Below are positions 45,932 to 55,715 of a stretch of DNA of 64,000 nucleotides, in pieces. The stretch comes from Paenibacillus chitinolyticus NBRC 15660. Its GTDB lineage: Bacteria > Bacillota > Bacilli > Paenibacillales > NBRC-103111. The notes beneath the pieces are model-generated. The model worked only from the letters and a program-made list of their open reading frames with translations. It made no database searches and was not told the DNA's origin. Where the stretch lies: the NCBI RefSeq assembly GCF_000739915.1, contig NZ_BBJT01000012.1, positions 1 to 64,000 of the forward strand, given 5' to 3'. The position numbers were made by a program, and so were the translations under genes. The first letter of the stretch is position 1. Each line of letters begins with the position of its first letter.

Positions 45932-47197
45932 TTAATAGCCGATATAGCTGGACGGATTGACCGGTTTCGAATTGATCCGGACTTCGAAATGCAGGTGATT
46001 CCCCGTTGATCTTCCGGTCGAACCTACCTCCGCGATTTTCTCTCCGCGGCTCACGGATTGACCTTTGGAAACCTTAATGCCTCCGTTACGTATATGTCCA
46101 TAGAGGGTCCAAACGCCGCCCCCGTGGTCGATAATGACACAGTTGCCGTAGCCGCTCCACTCGGATGCTACCAGCACGGTGCCGGACTCCGCCGCATAAA
46201 TATCGGTGCCTTGCGGAGAAGGCATATCAATTCCCGTATGACCGGCGAACGAGCCGTTGATCGGATCTACACGGCCTCCGAAACCGGAGGACAGCGCAAC
46301 TCTTTTCGGAAGCGGATAGCCCATGCTCCCGCCTGAACCCGTTGCCGGACCGCCGCCGCTGGAACCGCTGGAGCCGCCGATAGACGATGAATTCCTCGAC
46401 GCGGCTGCCGCCGCAGCCGCCGCTGCAGCTTTCGCATCGGCCGCTTTCTTGGCTTGGAGCTGGGATTCTTTCTTCGCATATTCCATAATCGCCTGTTCCT
46501 GGTCGCTGCTAATTTCTTCCAGATGCTGCTGCTCGGCGGACAGGGATGCGATTTTCACTTCTTTTGCTTTTTCCTTGACGAGGAGATCCTGTTTAAGGGT
46601 TTCCGTCTGCGCGTACAGATTCTTCACATAAGCCAGCTGTTTCTCGATCTGCTGTTTCTTTTCGGCCACAAGGGCGCGGTCTTTCTTGTTCGCTTCCAGA
46701 ATCTCTTTATCCTGGCCCACGATAGATTTCAGCGCCGACATTCGGTCGATAAAATCCGAAAAGCTCGTGGAGTTCAGGACGACTTCCAGATAAGACACCG
46801 AACCGTTCTCATACATAATGCGCATGCGTTTCTTCAAAAGCTCGTCCCGGGTTTCAACCCGCTTTTCCGCTTCGTCCAGCTGCTTGGCATTGTCTTCGAG
46901 ATCCTCGGTCGTGTTCTCGATCTGCACGTTCAAGCCGGAAAGCTTGGCCGTCGCGCTGTCGACTTGGTTCATCAAGGTTTCGATATCCTTGGCGGTTTCC
47001 TGTTTTTCCTGCTGAACCTGTGTAAGCTGATTTTGAACGTCCTTCGCCTTCTGTTCGGCTGCGGACTTCATTTTCTTCATATTCGAAATTTCCTGATCGA
47101 TTTTGGCCGAGTTGGAAGCCCCGTTGGCCACCGCATACGGCAGCAATGTTGTCGAGATTCCGAGTGCAACCACTAAAGGCATGAGTCTTTTCTTCAA
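45932..47197 (-). CDS. Coiled-coil M23 (LytM) peptidase, EnvC/CwlO-like FtsEX partner
   Basis: The 421-residue exported protein has a signal peptide (RLMPLVVALGISTTLLPYAVA), a long coiled coil at about residues 28-255 (Lys/Glu/Gln-rich), an Ala/Ser/Gly linker, and a C-terminal M23 domain. The metal ligands look intact: HTGID and NHLHFEV, plus DHGGG and YGHI. EnvC of E. coli has a degenerate, inactive M23 domain and only activates amidases; this one should be an active endopeptidase. The start is TTG 47197 with GGAGG 8 nt upstream, 44 nt after ftsX. The operon position suggests FtsEX controls it. Confidence 0.88.
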   Translation of the reverse strand: MKKRLMPLVVALGISTTLLPYAVANGASNSAKIDQEISNMKKMKSAAEQKAKDVQNQLTQVQQEKQETAKDIETLMNQVDSATAKLSGLNVQIENTTEDLEDNAKQLDEAEKRVETRDELLKKRMRIMYENGSVSYLEVVLNSTSFSDFIDRMSALKSIVGQDKEILEANKKDRALVAEKKQQIEKQLAYVKNLYAQTETLKQDLLVKEKAKEVKIASLSAEQQHLEEISSDQEQAIMEYAKKESQLQAKKAADAKAAAAAAAAAASRNSSSIGGSSGSSGGGPATGSGGSMGYPLPKRVALSSGFGGRVDPINGSFAGHTGIDMPSPQGTDIYAAESGTVLVASEWSGYGNCVIIDHGGGVWTLYGHIRNGGIKVSKGQSVSRGEKIAEVGSTGRSTGNHLHFEVRINSKPVNPSSYIGY

Positions 47198-47241
47198 GTG
47201 TTGATCCTCCTCTTACACATTGTGCATGCGTCCATTCACGT

Positions 47242-48159
47242 CTACACTTTGAGAAACTTACGCACGGAGATGATGCTGCCCCAAATTCCGATAAGGAAAC
47301 CCAGGCATAACAGCAGTCCGGCAATGACATAACTGACTTCGGCAAAAGGCTTTAATTTGATAAAAACCATACTCAGTTCCGACTTGCTGGACTCCACCAA
47401 CTTGTTGTACCCGTACAAGAGCACGGCCACCGGTATGGCGGAACCGCCGATTCCCAGCAAAGCCCCTTCGATAAAGAACGGCCAGCGGATAAAAGCGTTC
47501 GTCGCGCCGACCAGCTTCATGATCGAGATCTCTCTGCGTCTGGCGACGATGGTAAGCTTGATGGTGTTTGCAATCAGAAATATGGATGTAAAAGCGAGAA
47601 GCGCTACAAGAACGAGTCCGACATTGCGGACAATCTCCGTAATTTTGAACATGTTCTCAACCGTGCCTTGGCCGTACTTGACGCTGCCGATCGGCTTCGG
47701 TTCCTTGCCTTCGTTAAGCTTGTTGATTGTATCTGCAACTCCCGCAACTTGCCGGGGGTCTTTAACCTCCACTTTAAAAGCAGGCGGCAGCGGATTCTCG
47801 TCGCCTTCGAAACCTTCCAAGAATCCTTTTCCTTCTTCCCCGAGCCGGTTCCGTAGATCCTCAAGCCCTTGCTCCTTCGAGACGAAAGTGACCTTCTGGA
47901 CTTCAGGCAGGGCATTCAGCTCCTGCTTCAACTGGTTGGTCTGATCTTCCGTAATGTTCAAATCCATATACACGCGGATTTCGACTTGTTTCTCTATTTG
48001 ATCTGCCACATAATTCACGTTCAATGACAGCAGCAGGAATAAGCCCAGTATAAAAAGCGAAATCGTGATGGAACTGATCGACGCAAAGGTCATCCATCCG
48101 TTGCGAATGATGTTGCGAAAGCCTTCCCGCAGATGGCGGGCCATTGTCCTACTCTTCAT
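47242..48159 (-). CDS. ftsX: Cell division ABC permease FtsX
   Basis: The 305-residue membrane protein has TM1 (SISSITISLFILGLFLLLSL), an extracytoplasmic domain of about 120 residues (IRVYMDLNITEDQTNQLKQEL) and three C-terminal helices with the MacB/FtsX motif RRREISIMKLVGATNAFIRWP. It transmits FtsE ATP hydrolysis to a wall hydrolase outside the cell. The start is ATG 48159 with GAGGTGAG upstream, overlapping ftsE by 11 nt. Confidence 0.95.
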   Translation of the reverse strand: MKSRTMARHLREGFRNIIRNGWMTFASISSITISLFILGLFLLLSLNVNYVADQIEKQVEIRVYMDLNITEDQTNQLKQELNALPEVQKVTFVSKEQGLEDLRNRLGEEGKGFLEGFEGDENPLPPAFKVEVKDPRQVAGVADTINKLNEGKEPKPIGSVKYGQGTVENMFKITEIVRNVGLVLVALLAFTSIFLIANTIKLTIVARRREISIMKLVGATNAFIRWPFFIEGALLGIGGSAIPVAVLLYGYNKLVESSKSELSMVFIKLKPFAEVSYVIAGLLLCLGFLIGIWGSIISVRKFLKV

Positions 48160-48835
48160 AACCGTACTCACCTCGCAGCTCGTCACGGGCGATAATCCCG
48201 TTCTCGATAGCGATAACGCGCTTGCGCATCGTGTTGACGATTTCTTTGTTGTGGGTCGCCATCATGATCGTCGTTCCACGGAAATTGATTTCTTCCAGAA
48301 GCTTCATGATTCCCCACGAGGTTTCGGGATCCAGGTTTCCTGTCGGCTCATCGGCGACAATCACGGCCGGGTTGTTCACTATTGCCCGGGCAATTGCGAT
48401 CCTCTGCTGTTCACCACCCGAGAGCTGTCCCGGTAAAGAATTGGCCTTATCCTTCAAATGCACGAGATCGAGTACTTCCATCGTGCGCTTTTTGATCAAC
48501 TTCTTCGGTGCCTCGATAACTTCCATAGCAAAAGAAATATTTTCATAGACGGTCATCTTCGGCAGCAGCCGGTAATCCTGAAAAATAACGCCGATGTTGC
48601 GGCGTACATACGGGATTTTCCTTTGCTTAAGCTTTTCGATGTTAAACCCGTTCACAAATATTTGCCCTTTTGTAGGTCTTTCTTCCCGATAGATCATCTT
48701 CATAAAAGTAGATTTACCTGCGCCAGACGGGCCGACGATATAAACGAATTCGTTGCGGTCAACCTTGACATCGATCCCCCGCAGCGCATGAGTTCCGTTA
48801 GAATACGTTTTCCAGACATCCTGCATTTCGATCAA
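48149..48835 (-). CDS. ftsE: Cell division ATP-binding protein FtsE
   Basis: The 228-residue ABC ATPase has Walker A GPSGAGKST, Q-loop VFQDYRLL, signature QLSGGEQQR, Walker B VIVADEPTGNLDP and switch histidine MATHN. I prefer TTG 48835 (AGGAAGTGA about 5 nt upstream), giving the usual FtsE beginning MIEMQDVWKTY and the same length as B. subtilis FtsE; upstream GTG/ATG codons lack spacing. First gene of ftsE-ftsX-M23-ctpB. The upstream gap (48836-49036) has no gene. Confidence 0.95.
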   Translation of the reverse strand: MIEMQDVWKTYSNGTHALRGIDVKVDRNEFVYIVGPSGAGKSTFMKMIYREERPTKGQIFVNGFNIEKLKQRKIPYVRRNIGVIFQDYRLLPKMTVYENISFAMEVIEAPKKLIKKRTMEVLDLVHLKDKANSLPGQLSGGEQQRIAIARAIVNNPAVIVADEPTGNLDPETSWGIMKLLEEINFRGTTIMMATHNKEIVNTMRKRVIAIENGIIARDELRGEYGYEE

Positions 48836-49036
48836 AATCATCACTTCCTGTTAATGGCGGATTGATCCTAGCTCATACAAGTTCGACAGCCATCTTAAAA
48901 TTCCTTTTAAAAAAGGGAATATTCAACATCTTTTCACAGCGGACGGCGAATTTTGTTGGGGTTTGCCCTCTTTTCGACTCAGGCATATTTGTCCGATGAA
49001 TCCATAGACATGTAGAACAGGCATCCGTCTGAATGT

Positions 49037-49051
49037 TCAAGTTCAACTTGA
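49037..49051. promoter_or_regulatory. Perfect short inverted repeat before the VanW gene
   Basis: TCAAGTTCAACTTGA is a 7-bp dyad with one central base, 43 bp before the VanW-family ATG. A regulator site is possible; it is too short to be sure. Confidence 0.3.
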
Positions 49052-49094
49052 GTCCAAAGTGTCAGTGCGCCAAATTCTTCGAAGGAGTTTACTT

Positions 49095-50537
49095 ATGAAG
49101 CCAGTTAAGCGTGTGCTAACGACAATTGCCATCGTCCTGCCGTTGGCGGCCGTCGTAGGGCTCGGCTCCATTGCCTTCTACGGCTCGCGTCCGACTTTTC
49201 CGGAGCAATTCTCCGTATCGGGGTGGAAAGTCGGTGGAATGGCTTACGCCGATTTCCCCCGGCAGTTGAGCCGCCAGGTCGCGCTTCTAAATTCCGTTCC
49301 CGTACAGCTTCTTTCCAACCGGAAGGATGTTCCCTCCCGCTCTCAGAAGCTTCAGGATCTGGGACTGCGTGTAGACGACCGCGAGCTTCAAGCCCTTCTC
49401 CATGATCTTACGAAAGGAAATCTGCTGGATCGTGCACGCAACCGCTGGAAACTACGCCATTACGAGGCGAAAATCGGCTTGTCCATAGAGGCGGATCAGC
49501 TCGACAAAAAGCTGCAAAGCCTGTGGCCGGAACTTTATGCGGTACAACCCGTATCCGCCCAACGTATCGTTACGCCCGATGACCGCGTGCAGTATAAAGC
49601 GGGACAACCCGCCCTCCGCGTCGACACTTCTCGCTTGAAGGCGGACATAGAGCGGCAGATCAGACAGATAGATCCGAAACGGGCGGAGAATCCGCTTTCC
49701 ATACAAGTCCCATTTCGGCTGCAGGAACCCGAGGTGACGGAAAAAATGCTGCGCGGCCAGCATGTGGACCGGCTTATCACGCAGTTCTCGACCCCGCTTA
49801 ACCAATCGTCGCCGGGACGCAGACACAACGTCCGCTCGACCGCGGCGACGCTTCATGAAGTGATCCTAAAGCCGGGCGAAATTTTCGATTACGCCCCTAT
49901 TATTGAACAGACCGGCGTTAAATTCGGCTTCCGGGAAGCCCCCGTTATCCTAAACGGCAAGCTTGTTCCCGGAGTAGGGGGCGGAATTTGCCAAGTTTCC
50001 ACCACGCTCTACAACGCGGTTCTGCGCGCCGGTCTGGAGATTGTCGAACGAAGAAACCATTCGCTGCCGATCAGCTACGCTCCCTTGGGGCAAGATGCCA
50101 CCTTTTCGACAGGTTTCATCAATTTTCGCTTCCGAAACGACACAAAAGCCCACCTCCTTATCCGAACGGAAATGTCGGATACGGCGTTGACTATTAAACT
50201 ATTCGGAAGTGTCCCCACGGATACGACGTATGAGATAATGTCGAATACCGTTGAGACCATTCAACCGCCCGTCAAATACGTGCACAACCCCGGTCTGAAA
50301 ACCGGAGAACAAGTGGAGCTAAGTCCCGGCAAGCAAGGGTTTGTGGTCGATACCTACCGGATAAAAAAGCAGGGCGGCAAAGAAGTCTCCCGTGAAAAAA
50401 TTTCCAGAGACCGTTATACTCCGCAAGCGAGAGTCGTCGCGTCTAATACAGGTGTACTCAAACCCCCGGTGGAATCCGCTCCTCCGCAAAAGAACGTCAT
50501 TGAAGACGGAGTCACCCAGAACGGCAGTACACCTTAG
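49095..50537 (+). CDS. VanW family protein with G5 domain
   Basis: The 480-residue exported protein has an N-terminal transmembrane/signal helix (VLTTIAIVLPLAAVVGLGSI), a peptidoglycan-binding-4-like region (about residues 90-230), a VanW domain (KPGEIFDYAPIIEQTG, GVGGGICQVSTTLYNAVL) and a C-terminal G5 domain (YVHNPGLKTGEQVELSPGKQG). VanW proteins occur in some vancomycin-resistance clusters, but there is no other van gene here; a wall-associated housekeeping role is likelier. ATG 49095 has AAGGAG 7 nt upstream; a start at 49059 lacks a site. Confidence 0.9.
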   Translation: MKPVKRVLTTIAIVLPLAAVVGLGSIAFYGSRPTFPEQFSVSGWKVGGMAYADFPRQLSRQVALLNSVPVQLLSNRKDVPSRSQKLQDLGLRVDDRELQALLHDLTKGNLLDRARNRWKLRHYEAKIGLSIEADQLDKKLQSLWPELYAVQPVSAQRIVTPDDRVQYKAGQPALRVDTSRLKADIERQIRQIDPKRAENPLSIQVPFRLQEPEVTEKMLRGQHVDRLITQFSTPLNQSSPGRRHNVRSTAATLHEVILKPGEIFDYAPIIEQTGVKFGFREAPVILNGKLVPGVGGGICQVSTTLYNAVLRAGLEIVERRNHSLPISYAPLGQDATFSTGFINFRFRNDTKAHLLIRTEMSDTALTIKLFGSVPTDTTYEIMSNTVETIQPPVKYVHNPGLKTGEQVELSPGKQGFVVDTYRIKKQGGKEVSREKISRDRYTPQARVVASNTGVLKPPVESAPPQKNVIEDGVTQNGSTP

Positions 50538-50665
50538 TGCCTGCGAAACAACCCGCCCACCCGGCACAAAGAGGGACAGGACGAAACAGGAAAGGCCCTG
50601 AATAACCCGTGCGCGGCACAACGGCCAAACGCATGAATTTCATGAGCCTTTCGGTTATTTTCTCA

Positions 50666-52081
50666 TTATTTACTTTTATCGAGCTTGCTGTCAACCCAAC
50701 TTACAGTTACTTCCAGCGCCTTCTCCGCACGCGCAATAGCTCCCTCTACCTGGCTGCTGGCCGTGCCCCCGTATACGTTACGGGCGTTAACCACTTGCTC
50801 CGGCTGAAGCACCTCGTATATGTCGTCGCCAAACAGTTCGGAGAACTTGTTGAACTCTTCCATGGACAGATCGAGCAGGAATTTACCCTCTTGGATGCAG
50901 TAGAGGACTGTCTTGCCGATCACTTCGTGAGCCTGGCGGAATGGCAGACCCTTGTTTACGAGATAGTCCGCAATGTCCGTGGCGTTAGAGAAATCCTGAT
51001 TTACCGCCTGACGCATGCGGTCTTTGTTCACTTTCATCGTGGAGATCATCGGTGCGAAAAGCTGCAGGGCGCCTTGAAGGGTACGGACTGTGTCCAGCAT
51101 ACCTTCTTTGTCTTCCTGCATGTCCTTGTTATAGGCCAGCGGAAGCGACTTGAGAACGGTCATGAGACCGAACAGGTTGCCGTACACGCGGCCGGTTTTG
51201 CCGCGGACAAGCTCGGCCACATCCGGGTTTTTCTTCTGCGGCATGATAGAGCTGCCCGTACAGAACGCATCGTCCAGTTCGACGAAATTGAATTCGGTGC
51301 TGGACCACATAACCAGCTCCTCACAGAAACGGGACAGATGCATCATGATGAAGGAGGCATTAGCCAGGAACTCCAGAATAAAGTCACGGTCGCTGACGGC
51401 GTCCAGACTGTTCTCGTACACTCCCTCGAAGCCAAGCTGTTCCGCTACGAAATGACGGTCAATCGGGAACGTTGTGCCCGCAAGCGCGCCGGCGCCCAGC
51501 GGCAGAACGTTGATCCGCTTGTAGCTGTCCTGAAGACGCTCGATATCACGCTGGAACATCGACACGTAGGCCATCAGATGGTGAGCGAACAGAATCGGCT
51601 GCGCACGCTGGAGATGTGTATATCCCGGCACGATGGTATCCAGATTGGCCTTAGCCTGCGTCAGGAGGGCTTCCTGAAGCTTCTGAAGCAGGCTCACGAA
51701 TTCCACCACGCGTCCGCGCAAATACAGGTGCATGTCGGTCGCCACCTGATCGTTACGGCTGCGGCCCGTGTGCAGCTTGCCGCCTACCGGTCCGATCTCA
51801 TCGATCAGCGTCTTTTCGATATTCATATGAATGTCTTCGTTGGCGATCGAGTATTCCAGCTCGCCGCGGCGGATCATGCCCAGTACGCGATTAAGACCGT
51901 CCTTGATCGTTTCGACATCCTCTTGAGGCAGGATACCGCACTTTCCAAGCATGGTCACATGAGCCAGACTGCCCTGGATGTCTTCTTCCGCCAGTTCTTT
52001 ATCGAACGTGATGGAAGCTGTGTATTCTTCTACTAATTGGTCGGTTTGCTTTGTAAACCGGCCGCCCCATAATTTCGACAC
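50666..52081 (-). CDS. argH: Argininosuccinate lyase
   Basis: ArgH splits argininosuccinate to arginine and fumarate, the last step of arginine synthesis. The 471 residues include the fumarase-superfamily signature [12 protein letters not shown] and [12 protein letters not shown]. The start is GTG 52081 (MSKLWGGRF) with GGAGG 8 nt upstream; the upstream in-frame ATG at 52105 lies before the binding site. Last gene of the arg operon. Confidence 0.97.
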   Translation of the reverse strand: MSKLWGGRFTKQTDQLVEEYTASITFDKELAEEDIQGSLAHVTMLGKCGILPQEDVETIKDGLNRVLGMIRRGELEYSIANEDIHMNIEKTLIDEIGPVGGKLHTGRSRNDQVATDMHLYLRGRVVEFVSLLQKLQEALLTQAKANLDTIVPGYTHLQRAQPILFAHHLMAYVSMFQRDIERLQDSYKRINVLPLGAGALAGTTFPIDRHFVAEQLGFEGVYENSLDAVSDRDFILEFLANASFIMMHLSRFCEELVMWSSTEFNFVELDDAFCTGSSIMPQKKNPDVAELVRGKTGRVYGNLFGLMTVLKSLPLAYNKDMQEDKEGMLDTVRTLQGALQLFAPMISTMKVNKDRMRQAVNQDFSNATDIADYLVNKGLPFRQAHEVIGKTVLYCIQEGKFLLDLSMEEFNKFSELFGDDIYEVLQPEQVVNARNVYGGTASSQVEGAIARAEKALEVTVSWVDSKLDKSK

Positions 52082-52111
52082 GACTGCTGCCTCCTTCGAT
52101 TTCAACGGAAC

Positions 52112-52133
52112 AACGGGCCGATTCCGGCCCGTT
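52112..52133 (-). other. Hairpin between argG and argH
   Basis: AACGGGCC and GGCCCGTT form an 8-bp stem with a 6-nt loop and no T tract. It may stabilise or process the operon mRNA. Confidence 0.35.
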
Positions 52134-52181
52134 CCCCGTTTCCTGTTTCACAGGTATATAAACAAACGATCGGTTGCCCGC

Positions 52182-53420
52182 TTATTTCCCGGATTGCTGC
52201 TCTACGCCGGAGCTTACTTTCAGACGCAGCGCGTTGAGACGGATGAAACCTGCCGCATCGCCCTGGTCGTAAGCTTGGGTCGGATCCGCTTCCATCGTCG
52301 CGATATTCGGGTTGTACAAGCTCACCGGACTCTTCACGCCGGCGGCGATCACGTTACCTTTGTACAGCTTCATACGAACCGTACCCGTTACGTTTTTCTG
52401 GCTCTCGGTTACAAGCGCTTGAATAGCCAGACGTTCCGGAGCAAACCAGAACCCGTTGTATACGAGTGTGCTGTATTTGGAGATCAGAGAGTCGCGCAGA
52501 TGCATGACTTCACGGTCCATGGTCAGGGATTCGATGCGGCGGTGAGCCGCAAACAGAATCGTGCCGCCCGGCGTCTCGTACACGCCGCGGCTCTTCATGC
52601 CCACGAAGCGGTTCTCGACCATGTCGATACGGCCGATGCCGTGCTTGCCGCCAAGCTCATTGAGCGTCTCCATCATTTGCAGCGGGTTCAGCTTCTCGCC
52701 GTTGATAGCGACCGCATTGCCCTGCTCAAATTCAAGCTCGATGTACTCCGGCTGATCCGGCGCATCTTCCGGAGATACGCTGAGCACGTACATGTCCCGG
52801 TTGGAATCGGCGCTTGCGTCGAACCAAGGATCCTCGAGCATGCCGCTCTCGAAAGAGATGTGCAGCAGGTTGCGGTCCGTCGAATACGGTTTCGACGCGG
52901 TCGCCTGCACCTGGATGCCGTGCTTCTCGGCATACTCGATCATTTCGGCGCGGCCCGGGAACTGCTCCCGGAACGCTTCCAGGCGCCATGGGGCGATTAC
53001 GCTGATTTCCGGTGCAAGCGCAGCGGCCGTCAGCTCAAAGCGCACCTGGTCGTTCCCTTTGCCGGTTGCGCCGTGCGCAATGGCCGTAGCGCCTTCGGCA
53101 CGGGCGATCTCGACCATGCGCTTGGCGATCAGCGGGCGCGCGATGCTCGTACCGAGCAGGTATTGCCCTTCGTACAGCGCGCCGGACTGGAACATCGGAT
53201 AGATGAAGTCGCTCGCGAATTCTTCGCGGAGATCATCGATGTAGACCTTGCTCGCGCCGGTTGCCAATGCTTTCTCTTCCAGGCCGTCGAGCTCGTCCTT
53301 CTGCCCGATATCCGCTGTGAACGCGATTATTTCAGCGTCATATGTTTCTTTAAGCCAAGCCAGAATAACGGACGTATCCAAACCGCCCGAGTAGGCCAGC
53401 ACGATTTTTTCTTTAGCCAT
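52182..53420 (-). CDS. argG: Argininosuccinate synthase
   Basis: ArgG condenses citrulline and aspartate with ATP. The 412 residues start with the PP-loop [12 protein letters not shown] and contain [13 protein letters not shown] and [13 protein letters not shown]. The start is ATG 53420 with AAAGGTGAGG 6-9 nt upstream; an earlier ATG at 53444 adds eight unconserved residues. It lies 40 nt after argF. Confidence 0.97.
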   Translation of the reverse strand: MAKEKIVLAYSGGLDTSVILAWLKETYDAEIIAFTADIGQKDELDGLEEKALATGASKVYIDDLREEFASDFIYPMFQSGALYEGQYLLGTSIARPLIAKRMVEIARAEGATAIAHGATGKGNDQVRFELTAAALAPEISVIAPWRLEAFREQFPGRAEMIEYAEKHGIQVQATASKPYSTDRNLLHISFESGMLEDPWFDASADSNRDMYVLSVSPEDAPDQPEYIELEFEQGNAVAINGEKLNPLQMMETLNELGGKHGIGRIDMVENRFVGMKSRGVYETPGGTILFAAHRRIESLTMDREVMHLRDSLISKYSTLVYNGFWFAPERLAIQALVTESQKNVTGTVRMKLYKGNVIAAGVKSPVSLYNPNIATMEADPTQAYDQGDAAGFIRLNALRLKVSSGVEQQSGK

Positions 53421-53460
53421 GTTTTCCCTCACCTTTGCTGCCATAATTTTAGTTACATAA

Positions 53461-54417
53461 TTACATAATCGAAGCCATAACGGCTTTCTGTGCGTGAAGG
53501 CGGTTTTCCGCCTGATCGAATACGAAAGAATTCGGTCCGTCGATTACGCCTTCGCTGACCTCTTCTCCCCTGTGTGCCGGGAGACAGTGCAGGAAGAGGT
53601 AATCCTTCTTCGCGTAACGGGCAAGTTCTTCGTTTACCTGGTAGCCGCTAAAAGCACGCTCGCGCTCCTGCTGCTCCGCTTCGAAGCCCATGCTCGCCCA
53701 CACGTCCGTATAAATCACGTCCGCATCCGCCACCGCTTCCTTCGGATCCTGGGTAACCAGCACGGAGCCGCCCGATTGGGAGGCAAATTCCCTGCTGCTG
53801 CGGACTAGTTCTTCATCCGGCGTATACCCTTCGGGGGAAGCGACCGTGATGTTCAGGCCGAGTTTGGCCGCTCCGACAAGCAGGGAGTGGACCATGTTGT
53901 TGCCGTCGCCGACATAAGCGATTTTAAGCCCTTCCAGGCGGCCTTTGTGCTCCTGAATCGTCATATAATCCGTCAGAGCCTGACACGGGTGAGAGAAGTC
54001 CGTCAACCCGTTAATAACCGGAATGGTCGCGGCACGCGCCAGATCGACCACGTTGCGGTGGGCAAACGTACGGATCATGATGCCGTCCAGATAGCGGGAC
54101 AGCGTCTGCGCCGTGTCGGAAACCGTTTCTCCGCGTCCGAGCTGGATATCGTTTTTGCTGAGGAACAAGGCTTGGCCCCCGAGCTGGAACATTCCTACTT
54201 CAAAAGATACACGCGTCCGCGTGGACGATTTCTCGAAAATCATGCCGAGCGTCTTGCCTTTAAGAAGCTGATGCTCTTCGCCGGCCTTTTGTTTGGCCTT
54301 CAGATCGCGGGCCAGAGTGATCAGGTGGTTAAGCTCCGCGGGTGTGTAATCGACCAGCCCCAGAAAATCTCTTCCCTTAAGCTGCTGCTGCAATTCTTCC
54401 TGTACCGTGCTGGACAT
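53461..54417 (-). CDS. argF: Ornithine carbamoyltransferase
   Basis: ArgF makes citrulline from ornithine and carbamoyl phosphate. The 318 residues carry the carbamoyl phosphate motif [14 protein letters not shown], the ornithine-side DVWASMG and the catalytic [11 protein letters not shown]. It lies between argD and argG. No carbamoyl phosphate synthetase gene (carAB) is in this operon, unlike in B. subtilis. Confidence 0.97.
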   Translation of the reverse strand: MSSTVQEELQQQLKGRDFLGLVDYTPAELNHLITLARDLKAKQKAGEEHQLLKGKTLGMIFEKSSTRTRVSFEVGMFQLGGQALFLSKNDIQLGRGETVSDTAQTLSRYLDGIMIRTFAHRNVVDLARAATIPVINGLTDFSHPCQALTDYMTIQEHKGRLEGLKIAYVGDGNNMVHSLLVGAAKLGLNITVASPEGYTPDEELVRSSREFASQSGGSVLVTQDPKEAVADADVIYTDVWASMGFEAEQQERERAFSGYQVNEELARYAKKDYLFLHCLPAHRGEEVSEGVIDGPNSFVFDQAENRLHAQKAVMASIM

Positions 54418-54483
54418 GGGAATCCGTCCTTTCTTTCCTGCAAAATGTCGGAGCGTCCGCAGGGCTGCGGACGACCTTCTTGT

Positions 54484-55674
54484 CTATTGTACTAAAGCAG
54501 AGGCTTTTCTTGCCAGCACATCGCAAACGACGTCCAAGCCCTTCTGCAAATCTTCTTTCGGAATAACGAGGCTCGGCAGCAGACGCACCACTTGCGGGCC
54601 GGCCGATACGACCAGAACGCCCGCTTCATGAATCTCGGCTATAAGCTCCGCTGCGGGCTGCTTGCACACGATGCCGATCAAGAGGCCTTCGCCGCGCACT
54701 GCTTCAACGAGCGGATTGTCCGCAAGCTTCTCACGAAGCGTCTTAACCGTCCATTCACCAAGCTCCGCCGCACGCTGAGGAATTTTCTCGTTCAGCATAT
54801 ATTCAACCGTTGCTATAGCTGCAGCGGTAGCGATAGGCGTTCCCCCGAATGTGCTGCCGTGGGAGCCTGCCGAGAAAGCCGGCGCCACTTTGGCGTTACC
54901 CAGCATAGCCCCGATCGGGAAACCGCTGCCGAGGCCTTTGGCCAGAGTAAAGATATCCGGCTCGATGCCGTAATGTTCGTAGGCGAACAGCTTGCCGGTG
55001 CGGCCCATACCCGTCTGAATTTCATCGACGATGAGAAGCAGGCCGCGCTCCTTGCAAAGTTCGGCCAGCGCCTTCACGAAATCGGGGTCCGCCGGGATGA
55101 CGCCGCCTTCGGCTTGAACCATTTCCAGCATAACCGCGCACGTGCGCTCGCTGATCAGCTTTTCGACGGAAGCAAGGTCGTTATAGTCGGCATAGACAAA
55201 CCCTTCGGGAAGGGGATGGAAACCTTCCTGCACCTTCTCTTGTCCGGTTGCGGTCAAGGTAGCCAGCGTACGGCCGTGGAACGACTGATGGAACGTAATG
55301 ATCTCGTAACGGTTCTCGCCCAGCACCTTCTGCGAATAACGGCGCGCAAGCTTGATAGCCGCCTCGTTGGCTTCGGCACCGGTCGAGCAGAAGAACACGG
55401 CGTCCGCGCAGCTATTGTCGGTCAACAGCTTCGCCAGCTTTTCCTGATTCGGGATATGGAACAGATTAGACACGTGCCAAAGCTGATCAAGCTGCGCCAC
55501 AAGCTTCTCTTTAACAACTTCCGGAGCATGCCCTAAATTCGTAACGGCAAGACCGGCCATCAGATCGATGTACTCCTTGCCTTGGTCGTCCCACAATCGG
55601 CTGCCTTCTCCCTTTACCAGTGTGATTGGAAACCGGGCATACGTCGGAAACAAACTGCTTGCCTGCTGAACCAT
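54484..55674 (-). CDS. argD: Acetylornithine aminotransferase
   Basis: The 396-residue PLP enzyme converts N-acetylglutamate semialdehyde to N-acetylornithine. Motifs include FCSTGAEANEAAIKLAR, the PLP aspartate in LLIVDEIQTGMGRTG, and the Schiff-base lysine in FTLAKGLGSGFPIGA. ATG 55674 is preceded by GGGAGTG; the longer frame to 55689 adds five residues. Confidence 0.96.
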   Translation of the reverse strand: MVQQASSLFPTYARFPITLVKGEGSRLWDDQGKEYIDLMAGLAVTNLGHAPEVVKEKLVAQLDQLWHVSNLFHIPNQEKLAKLLTDNSCADAVFFCSTGAEANEAAIKLARRYSQKVLGENRYEIITFHQSFHGRTLATLTATGQEKVQEGFHPLPEGFVYADYNDLASVEKLISERTCAVMLEMVQAEGGVIPADPDFVKALAELCKERGLLLIVDEIQTGMGRTGKLFAYEHYGIEPDIFTLAKGLGSGFPIGAMLGNAKVAPAFSAGSHGSTFGGTPIATAAAIATVEYMLNEKIPQRAAELGEWTVKTLREKLADNPLVEAVRGEGLLIGIVCKQPAAELIAEIHEAGVLVVSAGPQVVRLLPSLVIPKEDLQKGLDVVCDVLARKASALVQ

Positions 55675-55715
55675 GTTCTTCACTCCCATCGTTTAATTGT
55701 TAAAGATAGTTTCCG

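Noticed and set aside
49095-50537. Vancomycin resistance determinant
   Set aside because: VanW-domain proteins with a G5 domain are common in Firmicutes; no vanH, vanA, vanX or VanRS-type gene is nearby.
50609-53468. Two long plus-strand open frames opposite argH and argG
   Set aside because: Both lie antisense to unambiguous enzymes with intact motifs.
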